Source: Terebella lapidaria
Taxonomy: Eukaryota > Annelida > Polychaeta > Terebellida > Terebellidae
DNA: 64,000 bases
Direction: 5' to 3'
Assembly (NCBI GenBank): GCA_949152475.1
Contig: OX424564.1
Span: 868,001 to 932,000 of the forward strand
The position numbers were made by a program, and so were the translations under genes. The notes beneath the pieces were generated by a model. The model did no database searches. It was not told where the DNA came from and was given only the letters and a program-made list of their open reading frames with translations. Each line of letters starts with the position of its first letter. Positions within the stretch are counted from its first letter, which is position 1. This document shows positions 1 to 9,899 of this stretch, one piece after another.

Positions 1-203
1 ACCTCGCTATCCCGATTGTTTGTGCTCTAGTACTGGGAGGTCTGGTATCTCCCACTATTTTCCAGGTACACCTCGCTATCCCGATTGTTTGTGCTCTAGT
101 ACTGGGAGGTCTGGTATCTCCCACTATTTTCCAGGTACACCTCGCTATCCCGATTGTTTGTGCTCTAGTACTGGGAGTTCTGGTATTTCCCGCTATTTTC
201 CAG
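1..203 (+). repeat. 69-bp tandem repeat of a splice acceptor plus exon start
   Basis: Three units of exactly 69 bp (the motif ACCTCGCTATCCC recurs at 1, 70, 139 and 208) precede the intact exon at 204. Each unit joins about 20 bp of intron end, including the acceptor TTTTCCAG, to the first ~49 bp of the following transporter exon. Because 69 is a multiple of 3 and no unit contains a stop in the exon frame, splicing to the acceptors ahead of 66 or 135 would add blocks of 23 residues (beginning VHLAIPIVC) to a membrane segment. The array may continue left of the window. Confidence 0.9.
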
Positions 204-593
204 GTACACCTCGCTATCCCGATTGTTTGTGCTCTAGTACTGGGAGGTCTCTTGGTCCTCGCGGTGTATCAGGCTCCCCTCAAGAACGGAATCGCGACAC
301 TGTTGGTATCCACCGGAGTGCCAGTGTATTACATTCTCGTGAAGTGGGCAAGTCACAAGAAGTGCTGGCGAGCTCTCACATGTAAGCAATCGTGTGAACA
401 CCTTCAAAATAGCTACGTAATCAATATTACGTGTGTCAGTGTCATCGTAAAAAGTAACTATTTGAACAATAACTATACATGTATCCAGTACATTATCACG
501 AACTTATACTTTTGTGTTTGTTTTGTTTCAGACAAGTACTCGTGTGTGATACAGAAGTGTCTGCTGTTGGTTCCTTCTGACAAGGATGTCTGA
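204..593 (+). CDS. SLC7A9-like amino-acid transporter, paralog A, last two exons (partial)
   Basis: The 3' end of a LAT-family light-chain transporter whose upstream exons lie left of the window. Visible coding exons are 204-381 (178 bp, acceptor TTTTCCAG, donor GTAAGC) and 532-593 (62 bp, acceptor TTTGTTTCAG, stop TGA 591-593); phases agree (codon T|AC split across the intron). The first exon encodes the last two hydrophobic helices (VHLAIPIVCALVLGG... through VYYILVKW). The second encodes the short conserved cytoplasmic tail ending LLLVPSDKDV. It mirrors the minus-strand gene at 1,413-4,257, so the two converge tail to tail. Its 178-bp exon is identical to that of paralog B. The family works as light chains disulfide-linked to SLC3 heavy chains; the substrate cannot be deduced here. 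Confidence 0.85.
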   Translation, partial: VHLAIPIVCALVLGGLLVLAVYQAPLKNGIATLLVSTGVPVYYILVKWASHKKCWRALTCKQSCEHLQNSYVINITCVSVIVKSNYLNNNYTCIQYIITNLYFCVCFVSDKYSCVIQKCLLLVPSDKDV

Positions 594-778
594 GGATCAT
601 TCCATCATATTATCATTGATGTGTGACTTTTTCGTAAACAGTCCTTCACATACCTATAACTGCATTTTTCTTAACTCTTCTGGAGCCGTATCATACAGAC
701 TAAACCTTGTTAATCTGAGAGAATCACTGCCATTTTTGTACGAATGAAACATTTGAAATGCCGGCTATGTTTTTTGTT

Positions 779-784
779 AATAAA
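779..784 (+). promoter_or_regulatory. Poly(A) signal of transporter paralog A
   Basis: An AATAAA hexamer lies 186 bp after the stop codon of paralog A, at a normal 3'-UTR distance. No competing hexamer was noticed closer to the stop. Confidence 0.6.
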
Positions 785-1099
785 ACGCTGGAAACTATGA
801 TCGTTTTGTTCTACATATTGTTCATTTTGTTAGGGATTTCCCTCCATAATTATTGGATTATTTCCATGATTACAACAATATCTCAGATAACGGTTGATTT
901 ATCAAGGGTATGGTAATCAATCAGCATCACTAGTTACTGCTTATATTTCATGCTGAACATTCAAGATATTCAATTGTAATTATTATTATAGTTGAATGTT
1001 CCCTATGCTACCGTTACTCGAGATGAAGATAGAATGGTAAAACATGCATATTGAGTGATGCGTGCAAATGAACCCAACAAACATATTTTTTAACTAGTA

Positions 1100-1105
1100 T
1101 TTATT
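1100..1105 (-). promoter_or_regulatory. Poly(A) signal of transporter paralog B
   Basis: TTTATT on the plus strand reads AATAAA on the minus strand, about 310 bp downstream of the stop of paralog B. The 3' ends of the two convergent genes are then about 300 bp apart. Confidence 0.5.
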
Positions 1106-1280
1106 CTCGTATAAATATATTTCATCAACATAATGACACATTTTCAAATTCCATCATGTGGAATATGGTCCATATCCTCAAATTTCTGCAATATCTAAAA
1201 AGTTTAGTTATGGAAATAGTTATGAACATATAGTATATTTATGAACAAACAAGACTAGGAGGCAAATCTCCACAGACGAT

Positions 1281-1399
1281 AAGTAGCCTGGATAAATATC
1301 CTGAAAAAGTAGCCTGAATACGTAGCCTGAATAAGTAGCCTAGATAAGTAGCCTGGATGAGTAGCCATCTGGATCTGGATATGTAGCCATGATCTGGAT
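1281..1399. repeat. 13-bp minisatellite in the 3' UTR of paralog B
   Basis: GTAGCC recurs every 13 bp (1,322, 1,335, 1,348, 1,361) with GTAGCCTGRATAA-like units and looser flanking copies. It lies just downstream of the stop codon of the minus-strand transporter and has no counterpart in paralog A. Confidence 0.75.
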
Positions 1400-1412
1400 A
1401 ATTTGCTGAGCA

Positions 1413-4257
1413 TTAAACATCCTTGTCGGACGGAACCAACAGTAAACATTTCTGTATCACACAGGAGTATTTGTCTGAAAAAATGACACAAACAAGCACT
1501 TAGAGTATCAATATTATCACCACTACAACCAGATGTTAAATATAGCATTTGGGAATATACACAAATGCCTAATCAAGTATTTAATCCGAAGACACACTGG
1601 CATCACCAGGGTCAGAAAGAATGTGAAATGTAGTTGTTTCTACTGTACACCTGATGAATATAGTATGTGATTGCCAAACAACCCACCAAATCAATTTTAA
1701 AATCCTACTAAAAGGCCAAGCAATTGGTGTATGACAAGTACATAAGCACCCAAGCAACTTTTGAAAAGCATACCTTTCTAATAACAATGAAGCACCTTAT
1801 AAGAAGCTTAACTATTACATGATTGCTTACATGTGAGAGCTCGCCAGCACTTCTTGTGACTTGCCCACTTCACGAGAATGTAATACACTGGCACTCCGGT
1901 GGATACCAACAGTGTCGCGATTCCGTTCTTGAGGGGAGCCTGATACACCGCGAGGACCAAGAGACCTCCCAGTACTAGAGCACAAACAATCGGGATAGCG
2001 AGGTGTACCTAGAATATAGTGGGAGATACCAGAAATTCACCGAATGTACTGCAATGTCATCTAAGTAGATCATTGAGAGATACCACAATATCATCAAAGT
2101 AACATATTGCTCATTTGGCGCTGTATTGTATACAAATACCTCAAATGATTTTTGCATTCCTGGTTTCTTCTTTCTGAGGTAAAGGAGACACAGAACAGCA
2201 AAAAACAGCATAGCAGTGGCAGCAAAACCCAGATACTCCAGCAGAGACACTGCCTCACCAGTCACCACATAAATCACGGATATTATCGTCTAGATCCCAG
2301 AGTAAAGGACATAGTCAATCATTGCAGTCCACATGCAGTACATAGTAAATTTCTTTGAATGAAACGAACTTTCAATTCAAGGCATGTCACAGAAATATAT
2401 CTAAATGTAATATTTGGTCAAAAAAGTTGCCCACATCATTAACCGAAAGCTTACCACAAGGAAGAGTGCTGGCCACGGCGTCAGGTATCGTGTGTGAAGT
2501 GTGGACATCACAGATGGGAACAAGTCATCTCTTGCAGCCGCAAAATAATACCTAAATAAAAACCATATATTCAATCAGTGTAAAATTGGTGGACATAGTT
2601 AAGTAATTAGTTTGGAATTTAGAGTACAGAATGCACAACTCTATAGGAAATGTATATTATTTAGTATATGTTGCTTAATTTGTTACAAGAACAATAGACA
2701 ATAGTCACACCTTGAACCACCTAATATCGCCCCATTCAAGGAACCAATCGTGGAACAGGCCACAAAGAACGGGACCAGCAGAGAAACTTTCCCCATCGTC
2801 TTCTCTGCAAATGTCTGTTAAACGAAAATAAACTTATTTCAAACCAGGAGGAAGATCTTACCAGAAGTAAGAAAAACAAAATAATGATCTTCAAACACGC
2901 TCACGAAAGCGACAGCACTTGAGGCTGACATTTCTGCCGGTGTCAGGACAGTGAAGTATGCGATGTTCGTCAGAGTGTACAACACCGTCACCATGAGGAT
3001 AGAAATCGCTGTGGCCCGCGGCACGATTCTGAGGATGAGAGTGTTATAACAATTGGATATATAAGTAATGTCATGTGTTTGCAGATCAATCACTTTATAT
3101 GATGATTCAAACTGCTGACTAACCTGGCCGGGTCTTTGACCTCTTCCATCAGACAGAATAAATATTGCCTGATCATTGATAGAAAGATGAAGAATACAAG
3201 CATCCGTATATGATGTTGGAATTTCTAAGTGCGTGTGAACTTATCTGATTATGAGTATTCATAATCTCATGAATAGATATATTGAGAACAACAAACAAAT
3301 TACCAGCCCATGTACGTGAAGATTCCTGATTGTATAGCAACAGCATGTCCAGCAATATTGGGATTAGTGTCCTCGAATCCTTGCTCCAGAACTTCCGTTT
3401 TGCCTGACATAAAGTACAGCAGACATCTACATTCTTGAATATAGAGAGTAGTCTTGTTGATTGTATCCTTTCAACAAATTGTAACTATCTAGTTAGTTTT
3501 TTCTTCTTTTCCTGTTAAGCTTGTGGATTTGAAGATTTGTGGATTTTGAAGATTTGTCCATGCGGATTCCATGTGGATTTTTCTGCTAGACTCATCACGT
3601 ACCCTGAACAAGCTGTACTAGTCCCGTCAAGATGATCCCCACCAGAGCTAGAACCTTGACGGTCGTCAGTATGGTCTGTACACGCGCCACATATCGCACA
3701 TACACACTGTTCAGGGCCACAATCGTCACTGCAATATCACAGACAACAATGGGATCTCCAATCTCTGGTATGGCTCTTGGAATTGGTATTCAGTTCAAGA
3801 TCAGTGTTGTGTTCAGTGGTTACTGACCTATGAACCAGACTGTGAGTAGTCGGACTCCTACTGCTGGCACGCCGCAGTTGTTGGGAAAAATTGCCTGCAC
3901 GATATACTCAGTGGTGGTTAGCCCGAGCAGTGCCTGGAAACTCGGTTGTACCAGGAATAGCTGATGCCAGGCGTCCACGAAAGCTGGGAGTGGGCCAACA
4001 ATCTCATGGAAAAAAGTGTACTCACCGCCAGACTTGGGGTAGATAGAGCCCAGCTCATTGAAGCAGAGGGCCACGAAAAGAGACAAGACCCCAGAGACCA
4101 CCCACATCACCAAGGAAACGCCTATGGAGCCACAGTTGTTGATGAAGGATACGGGTGACACAAAGATCCCAGACCCAATCATAATGCCCGTCATAATGGA
4201 TGTGGCGTGTAGAAGGGTGATCTCCTTCCGCATGTGTGTGGTGTCTTGTGTCTCCAT
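1413..4257 (-). CDS. SLC7A9-like (LAT family) amino-acid transporter, paralog B, complete
   Basis: Predicted 471-aa APC-superfamily transporter of the heteromeric light-chain (LAT) type; human b(0,+)AT is of similar length. Exons on the minus strand: 3828-4257, 3603-3728, 3304-3403, 3124-3168, 2905-3028, 2711-2814, 2455-2551, 2140-2289, 1831-2008, 1413-1474. All have GT-AG borders and consistent phases, and the sum is exactly 472 codons. The start ATG sits in ACCATGG. Helix 1 carries GSGIFVSP (residues 28-35); helix 2 is followed by ELGSIYPKSGGEY. A Cys near residue 128 (NNCGVP) sits where family members bond to an SLC3 heavy chain. The usual AYDGWN is here TYMGWQ, so substrate specificity may differ. 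The protein ends LLLVPSDKDV, a conserved tail also present in paralog A. Substrate and partner are unknown. Confidence 0.88.
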
Positions 4258-4359
4258 GGTGACGTCTGGGTACCTGAAGTTAAACAGTTATTAAACAGAA
4301 GCGCCCAGTTGGGAGTCAGATAGCTCTCCGGGACACCTTGCCCACATGGCTCATGTTGA

Positions 4360-4560
4360 GCTGTTGATCTCGTACAAAGCTACACAAGCTCTTCGATCAG
4401 TGGATCAACTTCTACTCGTTGTCACATCTACTGGTCACATACGACCAGAATTCTTTCATGAAATGTGCTGACTTTGGATCGACTCTGCCACTTCGTCTCA
4501 GAGCGTGTACCATCCTTGGATTCTTTTGAAAGGAATCTTAAAACTAAATTGTTTAACCGA
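4360..4560 (+). mobile_element. Possible LINE 3'-end fragment
   Basis: One frame reads a peptide ending SLDSFERNLKTKLFNR and a stop, which resembles the usual C-terminus of Jockey/CR1-type LINE proteins (…SFKRxLKTxLF). Nothing else of the element is recognisable. It lies about 100 bp upstream of the transporter start codon. Weak call, based on one short motif. Confidence 0.3.
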
Positions 4561-4606
4561 TAATTGTCCAATCTGGCAGTCTGGGTCATCTATTTCTAGT
4601 GATTCA

Positions 4607-6691
4607 GCCTATGGTCCGATAGGTCTGTCTACGTTTTTATCGTCAAAGTTTATGGTCGAATCTTTCTGAAATTTTGCACAAAATGCCAGAAAATATTTCA
4701 AGAGGGAGATATTTTTTAAGATTTTGGAGTTTCACGCTTTTTTCCAAATGGCGGCCATTTTCAACAAGAAAAACGGCCAATTTTTATACTTTGGCGGTCA
4801 TTTTCTCAAAGTCAGCTCAGTTACTTTGTTTTTACGTCTGCCTTGGCATTACACTTCCGGCCATCTGTTGGTTGAAAGAAGATGGTTGGCCTTGAATCAC
4901 CAGAAAAGCCCGAAATGTAGGTACAAAAATGGTTCAAAATGACTAAAATGTCACTTTTTGACATTTTGCTCCAAAGAATTGTTTAGCACACATGTGTGAG
5001 AAGAAGTTGTTTGTATAGATGCGTATATTTATGGATGATAGGCCTTGAATCGCTCAAAAGGCCCGAAATATAGACCCAAAATAGCATAAATGACCAAAAT
5101 TTCACTTTTTGGCTCTTTATATATTCTAATTTCACATGTGGATAACAGACTGTTTAGCACATTGTGTGGGAAGAAGAAATTATTCAAAAGGCCCAAAGTG
5201 GTTAAATCTCACTTTTTGGGACTTTGCTCGAAACCTAATTAGTAACTTTCTCTCTAATTGCATATATTCATGACATTATGTCCCGTTCATTTCAAGTATC
5301 GAGATGAAATGACTCGAATCGCTCAAAGATCCAAAATATAGGTCTAAATGGCCCCAAATAGCCTGGAATGCACAAATTGGCCCCTTTAACCAATAGCTTG
5401 TAGATGAAGTTTGAGCATGTATTATGGATATATGGAAAGTCATATATGGCAAATCTTTTGACGATCTTGAATTTGACATCACATGACCTTGAATGGTAAA
5501 TCTCAAGGTCATGTTCAAACTGAAATGTGAAATTTGACCTTTACATACTCTACGGCTGCAGGTTAGGTTTAGGTGAAGAATTATGAACATATATGAAGTC
5601 ATATATTGCAGATCTTTTGGTAGTCTTGAAGTTGACCTCAGATGACTTTGAGTGGTAAATCCGACCTAATTCGTGTAAACTGGACTTTGTATAAAAACAA
5701 CTGTATATATAGGATATGTGTGCAAGATGAACATACAAGAAGTCATATATATGTAGCGTCGTGACGTGGTGTGCGCGAGTAGTGACACCATGGTTATGAT
5801 GCTGCAGTGTGGACGGGTTTATAAGACATTCGGCGACACTCCAGTAATGGTGTATACCTCTTTATCGTGGGGTCGCCGAACTCTACATTGGTGCCTGGCC
5901 TTTCGAGCCACATGGGTTTCTCTCGGCGTCGCTCCCGGGTCGGCCGTCGCTGTTGACTCGCATCACCGCCAGGTTGTGAATGCTTTCGCACAATCTGGCC
6001 TGTGATGTGCTCGACAGTGGGATATAGCTGACCTCGGGGACGAGGTTTCTCCGAAAGGGGAAAGCACTGTAGCGTTGTGACGTGGTGTGCGCGAGTAGTG
6101 ACACCACGGTTATGATGCTGCAGTGTGGACGGGTTTATAAGACATTCGGCGACACTCCAGTAATGGGGTATACCTCTCTATCGTGAGGTCCCCGAACTCT
6201 ACATATATTTGTCAAATGTTTTGGCGGTCTTGGAGTTTGACCTTGCGGAGTTAAATCTAAGGTCACATCTGACCTGAACTATTTATTCTGGACGCTGCAT
6301 AAAAAACGACTGTAATGTAGACTGTAAATGTAGATAGTGTCTAGGTTTGTATTATTAATATATAGGGATATATGGCTGATCTTTCGGCTGTCTTGATGTT
6401 GACCTTATATGACTTTGAGTGATATATACGAAGTTCAGGTCTGACATGAATTGTGTGGATCGGACACTGCATTCAAAACGGCTGTAGTTGGAGCTAAGTT
6501 TGAATTGTGATCACATAGGAAATCATATAAGGATGTGGCGAATATTTTGGTGAGTTTGAAGTTGGTCTCGAATGGCCTTGATGTGGTCATCATCTGATCA
6601 TCACAGTGGACTTTGACGATAGATTTCAAGGTCTTACTTGTCATGCTTAAAACCAAAATTATCCGGTGACCTGTCTGAGCCATTACGCTAA
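4607..6691 (+). mobile_element. Degenerate HINE-like (non-autonomous Helentron) copy
   Basis: The sequence from about 4,607 follows the family at 26,804-32,904: a decayed GGTCCGATA start, the TTTCTGAAATTTTGCACAAAA block, several AAAATGGCGGCC-like stretches, blocks ending in TCATATATGG, TGACCTTGA half-sites, and an end with ATCCGGTGACCT and a decayed hairpin finishing GCTAA at 6,691. Many substitutions relative to the 26-kb copies mark it as older. It is interrupted by the TRIM at 5,752-6,203. Confidence 0.7.
5752..6203 (+). mobile_element. TRIM (miniature LTR retrotransposon)
   Basis: Two 136-bp direct terminal repeats (5,752-5,887 and 6,068-6,203) begin TGTAGCG and end CTCTACA. They flank a 180-bp non-coding interior that starts TTGGTGCC (primer-binding-site position) and ends with a purine tract (GAAAGGGGAAAG). 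The host HINE sequence reads TATA on both sides, a 4-bp target duplication. The repeats differ at only a few positions, so the insertion is fairly young. No protein is encoded; it would have depended on a full-size LTR element. A second, incomplete copy lies at 26,303. Confidence 0.85.
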
Positions 6692-7814
6692 TCTTTTCTA
6701 GTCTTTTCTCTTTCTAGTCACACATGGTGTTTTTGTCCCCACTGTGATTGCAGAGATCGTCGCAGCATCGCGAAGGTCATGTGTACAAACTCAATTCCCC
6801 GACGACAAAACAGTGCTGGTCACAGATTTTGGGCTCATATCATTAGGAGGACAAGATCATTGTGGACCTATGTAAATTGTGCGTTTGTAGGACTTATCTA
6901 TGGACTGATCGAACCATGAATCTCACAAAACTATTACCTGGTATATACGTGTTCACATTGGAGGCCCACGAAATTACGTTTTTCAAATAGACTTGTGGAT
7001 ACATGATTCATTGTATTTTAAATATCACGCCACCTACTCTCATTTGTGCATATTTTCATGCGTCATTAATGTGTTGTTTCCTAATAATTTTGTCGCTTAA
7101 TATGCATTTTTATGAGTAAATGTGTCGTTCTCGCCACATACCATGATCTATACAACTGTTATCAACTCATGACAATCTGTCTCATCTAGTAATACAGTTT
7201 CATGCAACAAAATTGGCTCATGCAATATAAATTCATGATCCACAATGATGCATAGTGTCATCGTTATGTTTGTTGGAGGACGTGTGTGCGACCGGTGTGC
7301 TCACAGATAATTGACACATAATGTACACGAAGTAAGCAGCGGAGATGTTATTGAAAGGTCCTAAAATGATGATAAATCTGTAGCCATGTTGTGGAAGGCT
7401 ACATAATATCAGAGAGTATAGAATATGTTCTATACTCTCTGACAAGTGAACGTCAGGGATCCAGAGTAGCAAAAGTGGTCGCCGCATGAAACAAATGCGT
7501 TGGACAAAATTCTTTCTGTGAGAATGTCAGTCAAATTAAGTGATAACATTGAATGATGTTTGTGCTGGAATATCAGTTCGTGCGCTGAGCGGCAGGTGGA
7601 AAAAGGTGGACTGTGCTAAATGGCACCGGAAGTTAAAGTAACTTTGTATTTGATGCGGCGACCAAAATATATTCTGTTCTTTTCGCTGATATTTTTGCGA
7701 TGCTAAATGGTATCGTTCTATAACTTCAGTCGAACGGCAATCTTCTACCAAATTTCAGACTTCTATTGCGGAAATTAAAAAAAGCTGTCAATCTACCCCT
7801 TTTGTAATATTAAA
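6692..7814. other. Intergenic stretch without recognisable genes
   Basis: No coding similarity or splice-consistent exon was seen. The stretch holds a perfect hairpin at 7,409-7,442 (15-bp arms TCAGAGAGTATAGAA, 4-nt loop). Its right end (about 7,680-7,800) is similar in inverted orientation to about 10,130-10,270. Confidence 0.5.
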
Positions 7815-9899
7815 TGTGGCGATTTTGCCCAAAAGATCGCGACAGGAGTTTCATTGTTAACACTATTCTTGTTTTGGCCGCTTCGTGTTCAAAGCACGTG
7901 CGTTGCATAGTGCACTGGCGGATCCAGCGCGCACCCCCCCCCCCCCCCCCCCCTATTGGGCCGTGATAAAAAAAGAGAAAAATGAAAGAGAGAGCGAGAA
8001 GAAAAGAAAAAGGAGAGAGCAAAAAGCTATAGAAAATGTGGGTATGCACCTATGTAACGAAATATGAGTGTAATTTTCCTCATTTGATATTTTTGACCGG
8101 GGGGGGGGGGGGGGGGAGCAGAGGGAGGAGGGGAGAGCCCCACAATATATTTTCAACAAAAAAATCTGTGACTCAGAAATATGTTAAGGTGCATTACAGC
8201 GTTACATAGGCTTAACATTCGTTGGTCAATAATTATGCAATTGAGTGTCATTAATCATGAGTTCTTCAAGTTATATGACATATGATATGTAAAGTGACAA
8301 TGAGTAGTTTTGGGATAAATAAATTTAAATACCAGCAATATCTACATGCATGTGTGGAATGAAAAATACTCAATCAGAGCCAGAGAGCTCAGAATCAACC
8401 ACAGAACATGAAAAAAGCTCTGGCTTCTGGGGCCCTTCAGTGGGCCCCAGACCCCACGCCGTGTAGGCTACCACCTATCCACCTCACTTCGCTCGGTCGC
8501 TCGACTCCTCTAACCAATTTGCCACCCATCCCCAGCCCCCCACACACCCAATAATAAATCTAGTCCGACACACTTGACTTCATACTGAAACTGTCATTGA
8601 ATATACACAGGGGATATCATTTATTATATTTATTTGTTACAGACAGTCTTTTTATAACTCTGGATATAATTCTGGATGTCGGCATAACTAGGAAAATAAT
8701 TATATCTTATCTTTATTATTAAACGATTGACCATCACCATGTCAGGTGCATAAGAACCTTAGAACAGCCTTAGAATGGTAGGACTATTAGACCTTCCTTT
8801 CTTTGAAAATCTATCCTTCATTTACAACAGAACTAAGGAGACTTCTAAAGTAAAATTCTACTTATTGATTTCACAAGGTACAGTTGTAAAATACACCTTA
8901 GAAACCATCTCAGAGACACTCAATTAAAAAAAAATATCTCGGGGGCGAACAAAAAAAAAATCTCGCCCCCGAACCCCCAGACCGCATAAGGCTTCACTCG
9001 CTAGTCAGTGATGTATCCTCCATTCACAACAAAAACAGACTCCTAAAGTGAAAATCTACTTAGTGATTCCACCAGGTACAGCTGTAGATACACCTTAGAA
9101 ACCATCTCAGAGACACTAAATTCCAAAAATTTATCGGCGGGCTTACGGCGCCCCCCAAACCCCCAGACCGCATAAGGCTTCGCTCGCTCACACTATTTCA
9201 AGATTACGTACACTTAAGAAGAGCACCCCCCCCCCCCCCACCCTATTTAAAAATCCTGGATCCGCCCCTGTAGTGCTCAACGCTCTCTAATCCTCTCGCT
9301 CCACTATACTGCAACAATGGTCTTACGTCAACCCTTGTCTCTCATGCTTGGTGGTATAAATACTACCAAGCCGCTTATTGTGTGTTCGGAGTTGTCTCAG
9401 AGCTAGCAAAGCGGCAGGACGACGGAGTCCTCGGACATGAGCTCCACGTGCCTTCCGTCCGGCTAGAAGTAGGCCGTAAGGCCCCGGAGACGATTTCCAA
9501 TCGGGGGCCCAGGAGAGGAACCGTGCTGATTTGGGGCTCGTCCCTATAATCACCGGTCTCTCGCCCTGGGATGGTGCGACACAGGCTCTGGCAGACTGCC
9601 GAGCTGTCCGGGGTTCTATCCCCGTGGCAGTACCGTCAACGAGGCCGGCCAGCAACATGCCCACGTGTGCGAGTTCTGTGGTGCCGCTCCCATGGCATCT
9701 CAGGCTCCGCATACGGCTACATTGCCATAGCTGATGTATAATATAATTGGTATGTCTATGATGTGATGTATGACGGCCGGATTCGTCCGGACAGACTATT
9801 ACTTGTTGTAGCTCTAGTAATCACGACGCCCGCCGTGACCGTGCCTCAGCGCGGGGCGCTGGGCGCTTGCGCCCTAGATAGCGGGCGTCAAACGTTACA
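7815..9899 (+). mobile_element. Solo LTR (gypsy-related), split by a DNA element
   Basis: Begins TGTGGCGATTTTGCCC like the LTRs at 19,377, 33,115 and 46,376 and ends GTTACA. Without the inserted element (7,913-9,270) and its duplicated target, the LTR is about 722 bp. The interior shares the GACGATTTCC, CTCTGGCAGAC and GACGGCCGGA blocks with the LTR at 15,297. Flanking tetranucleotides are TAAA and TAAG, an imperfect 4-bp target duplication. It is a fossil promoter/terminator with no internal region attached. Its 3' 459 bp are duplicated at 11,735. Confidence 0.75.
7913..9270. mobile_element. Non-autonomous DNA transposon with CAGGGGCGGATCCAG ends
   Basis: Inverted ends CACTGGCGGATCCAG and CTGGATCCGCCCCTG (15 bp, two mismatches) are flanked by a 5-bp direct repeat TAGTG (7,908-7,912 and 9,271-9,275) inside the solo LTR. 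The 1,358-bp interior has homopolymer C and G runs near both ends (7,937, 8,101, 9,226), internal repeats (two diverged ATAAGGCTTC blocks near 8,990 and 9,170) and no plausible transposase. CAGGGGCGGAT-type ends occur in hAT-like families, but the 5-bp duplication is not the usual 8 bp, so the family is left open. Confidence 0.75.

Noticed and set aside
1-203. CRISPR-like regular array
   Set aside because: The 69-bp units are contiguous copies without unique spacers and derive from a neighbouring exon; the genome is eukaryotic.
20-385. 121-codon open frame over the 69-bp repeats
   Set aside because: It is out of frame with the transporter exon; its openness follows from the repeat unit being a multiple of three.
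9323-9712. Minus-strand open frame of ~130 codons, repeated at 11,575-12,006
   Set aside because: Lies antisense over LTR sequence and matches no protein; the duplicate is due to the tandem duplication.
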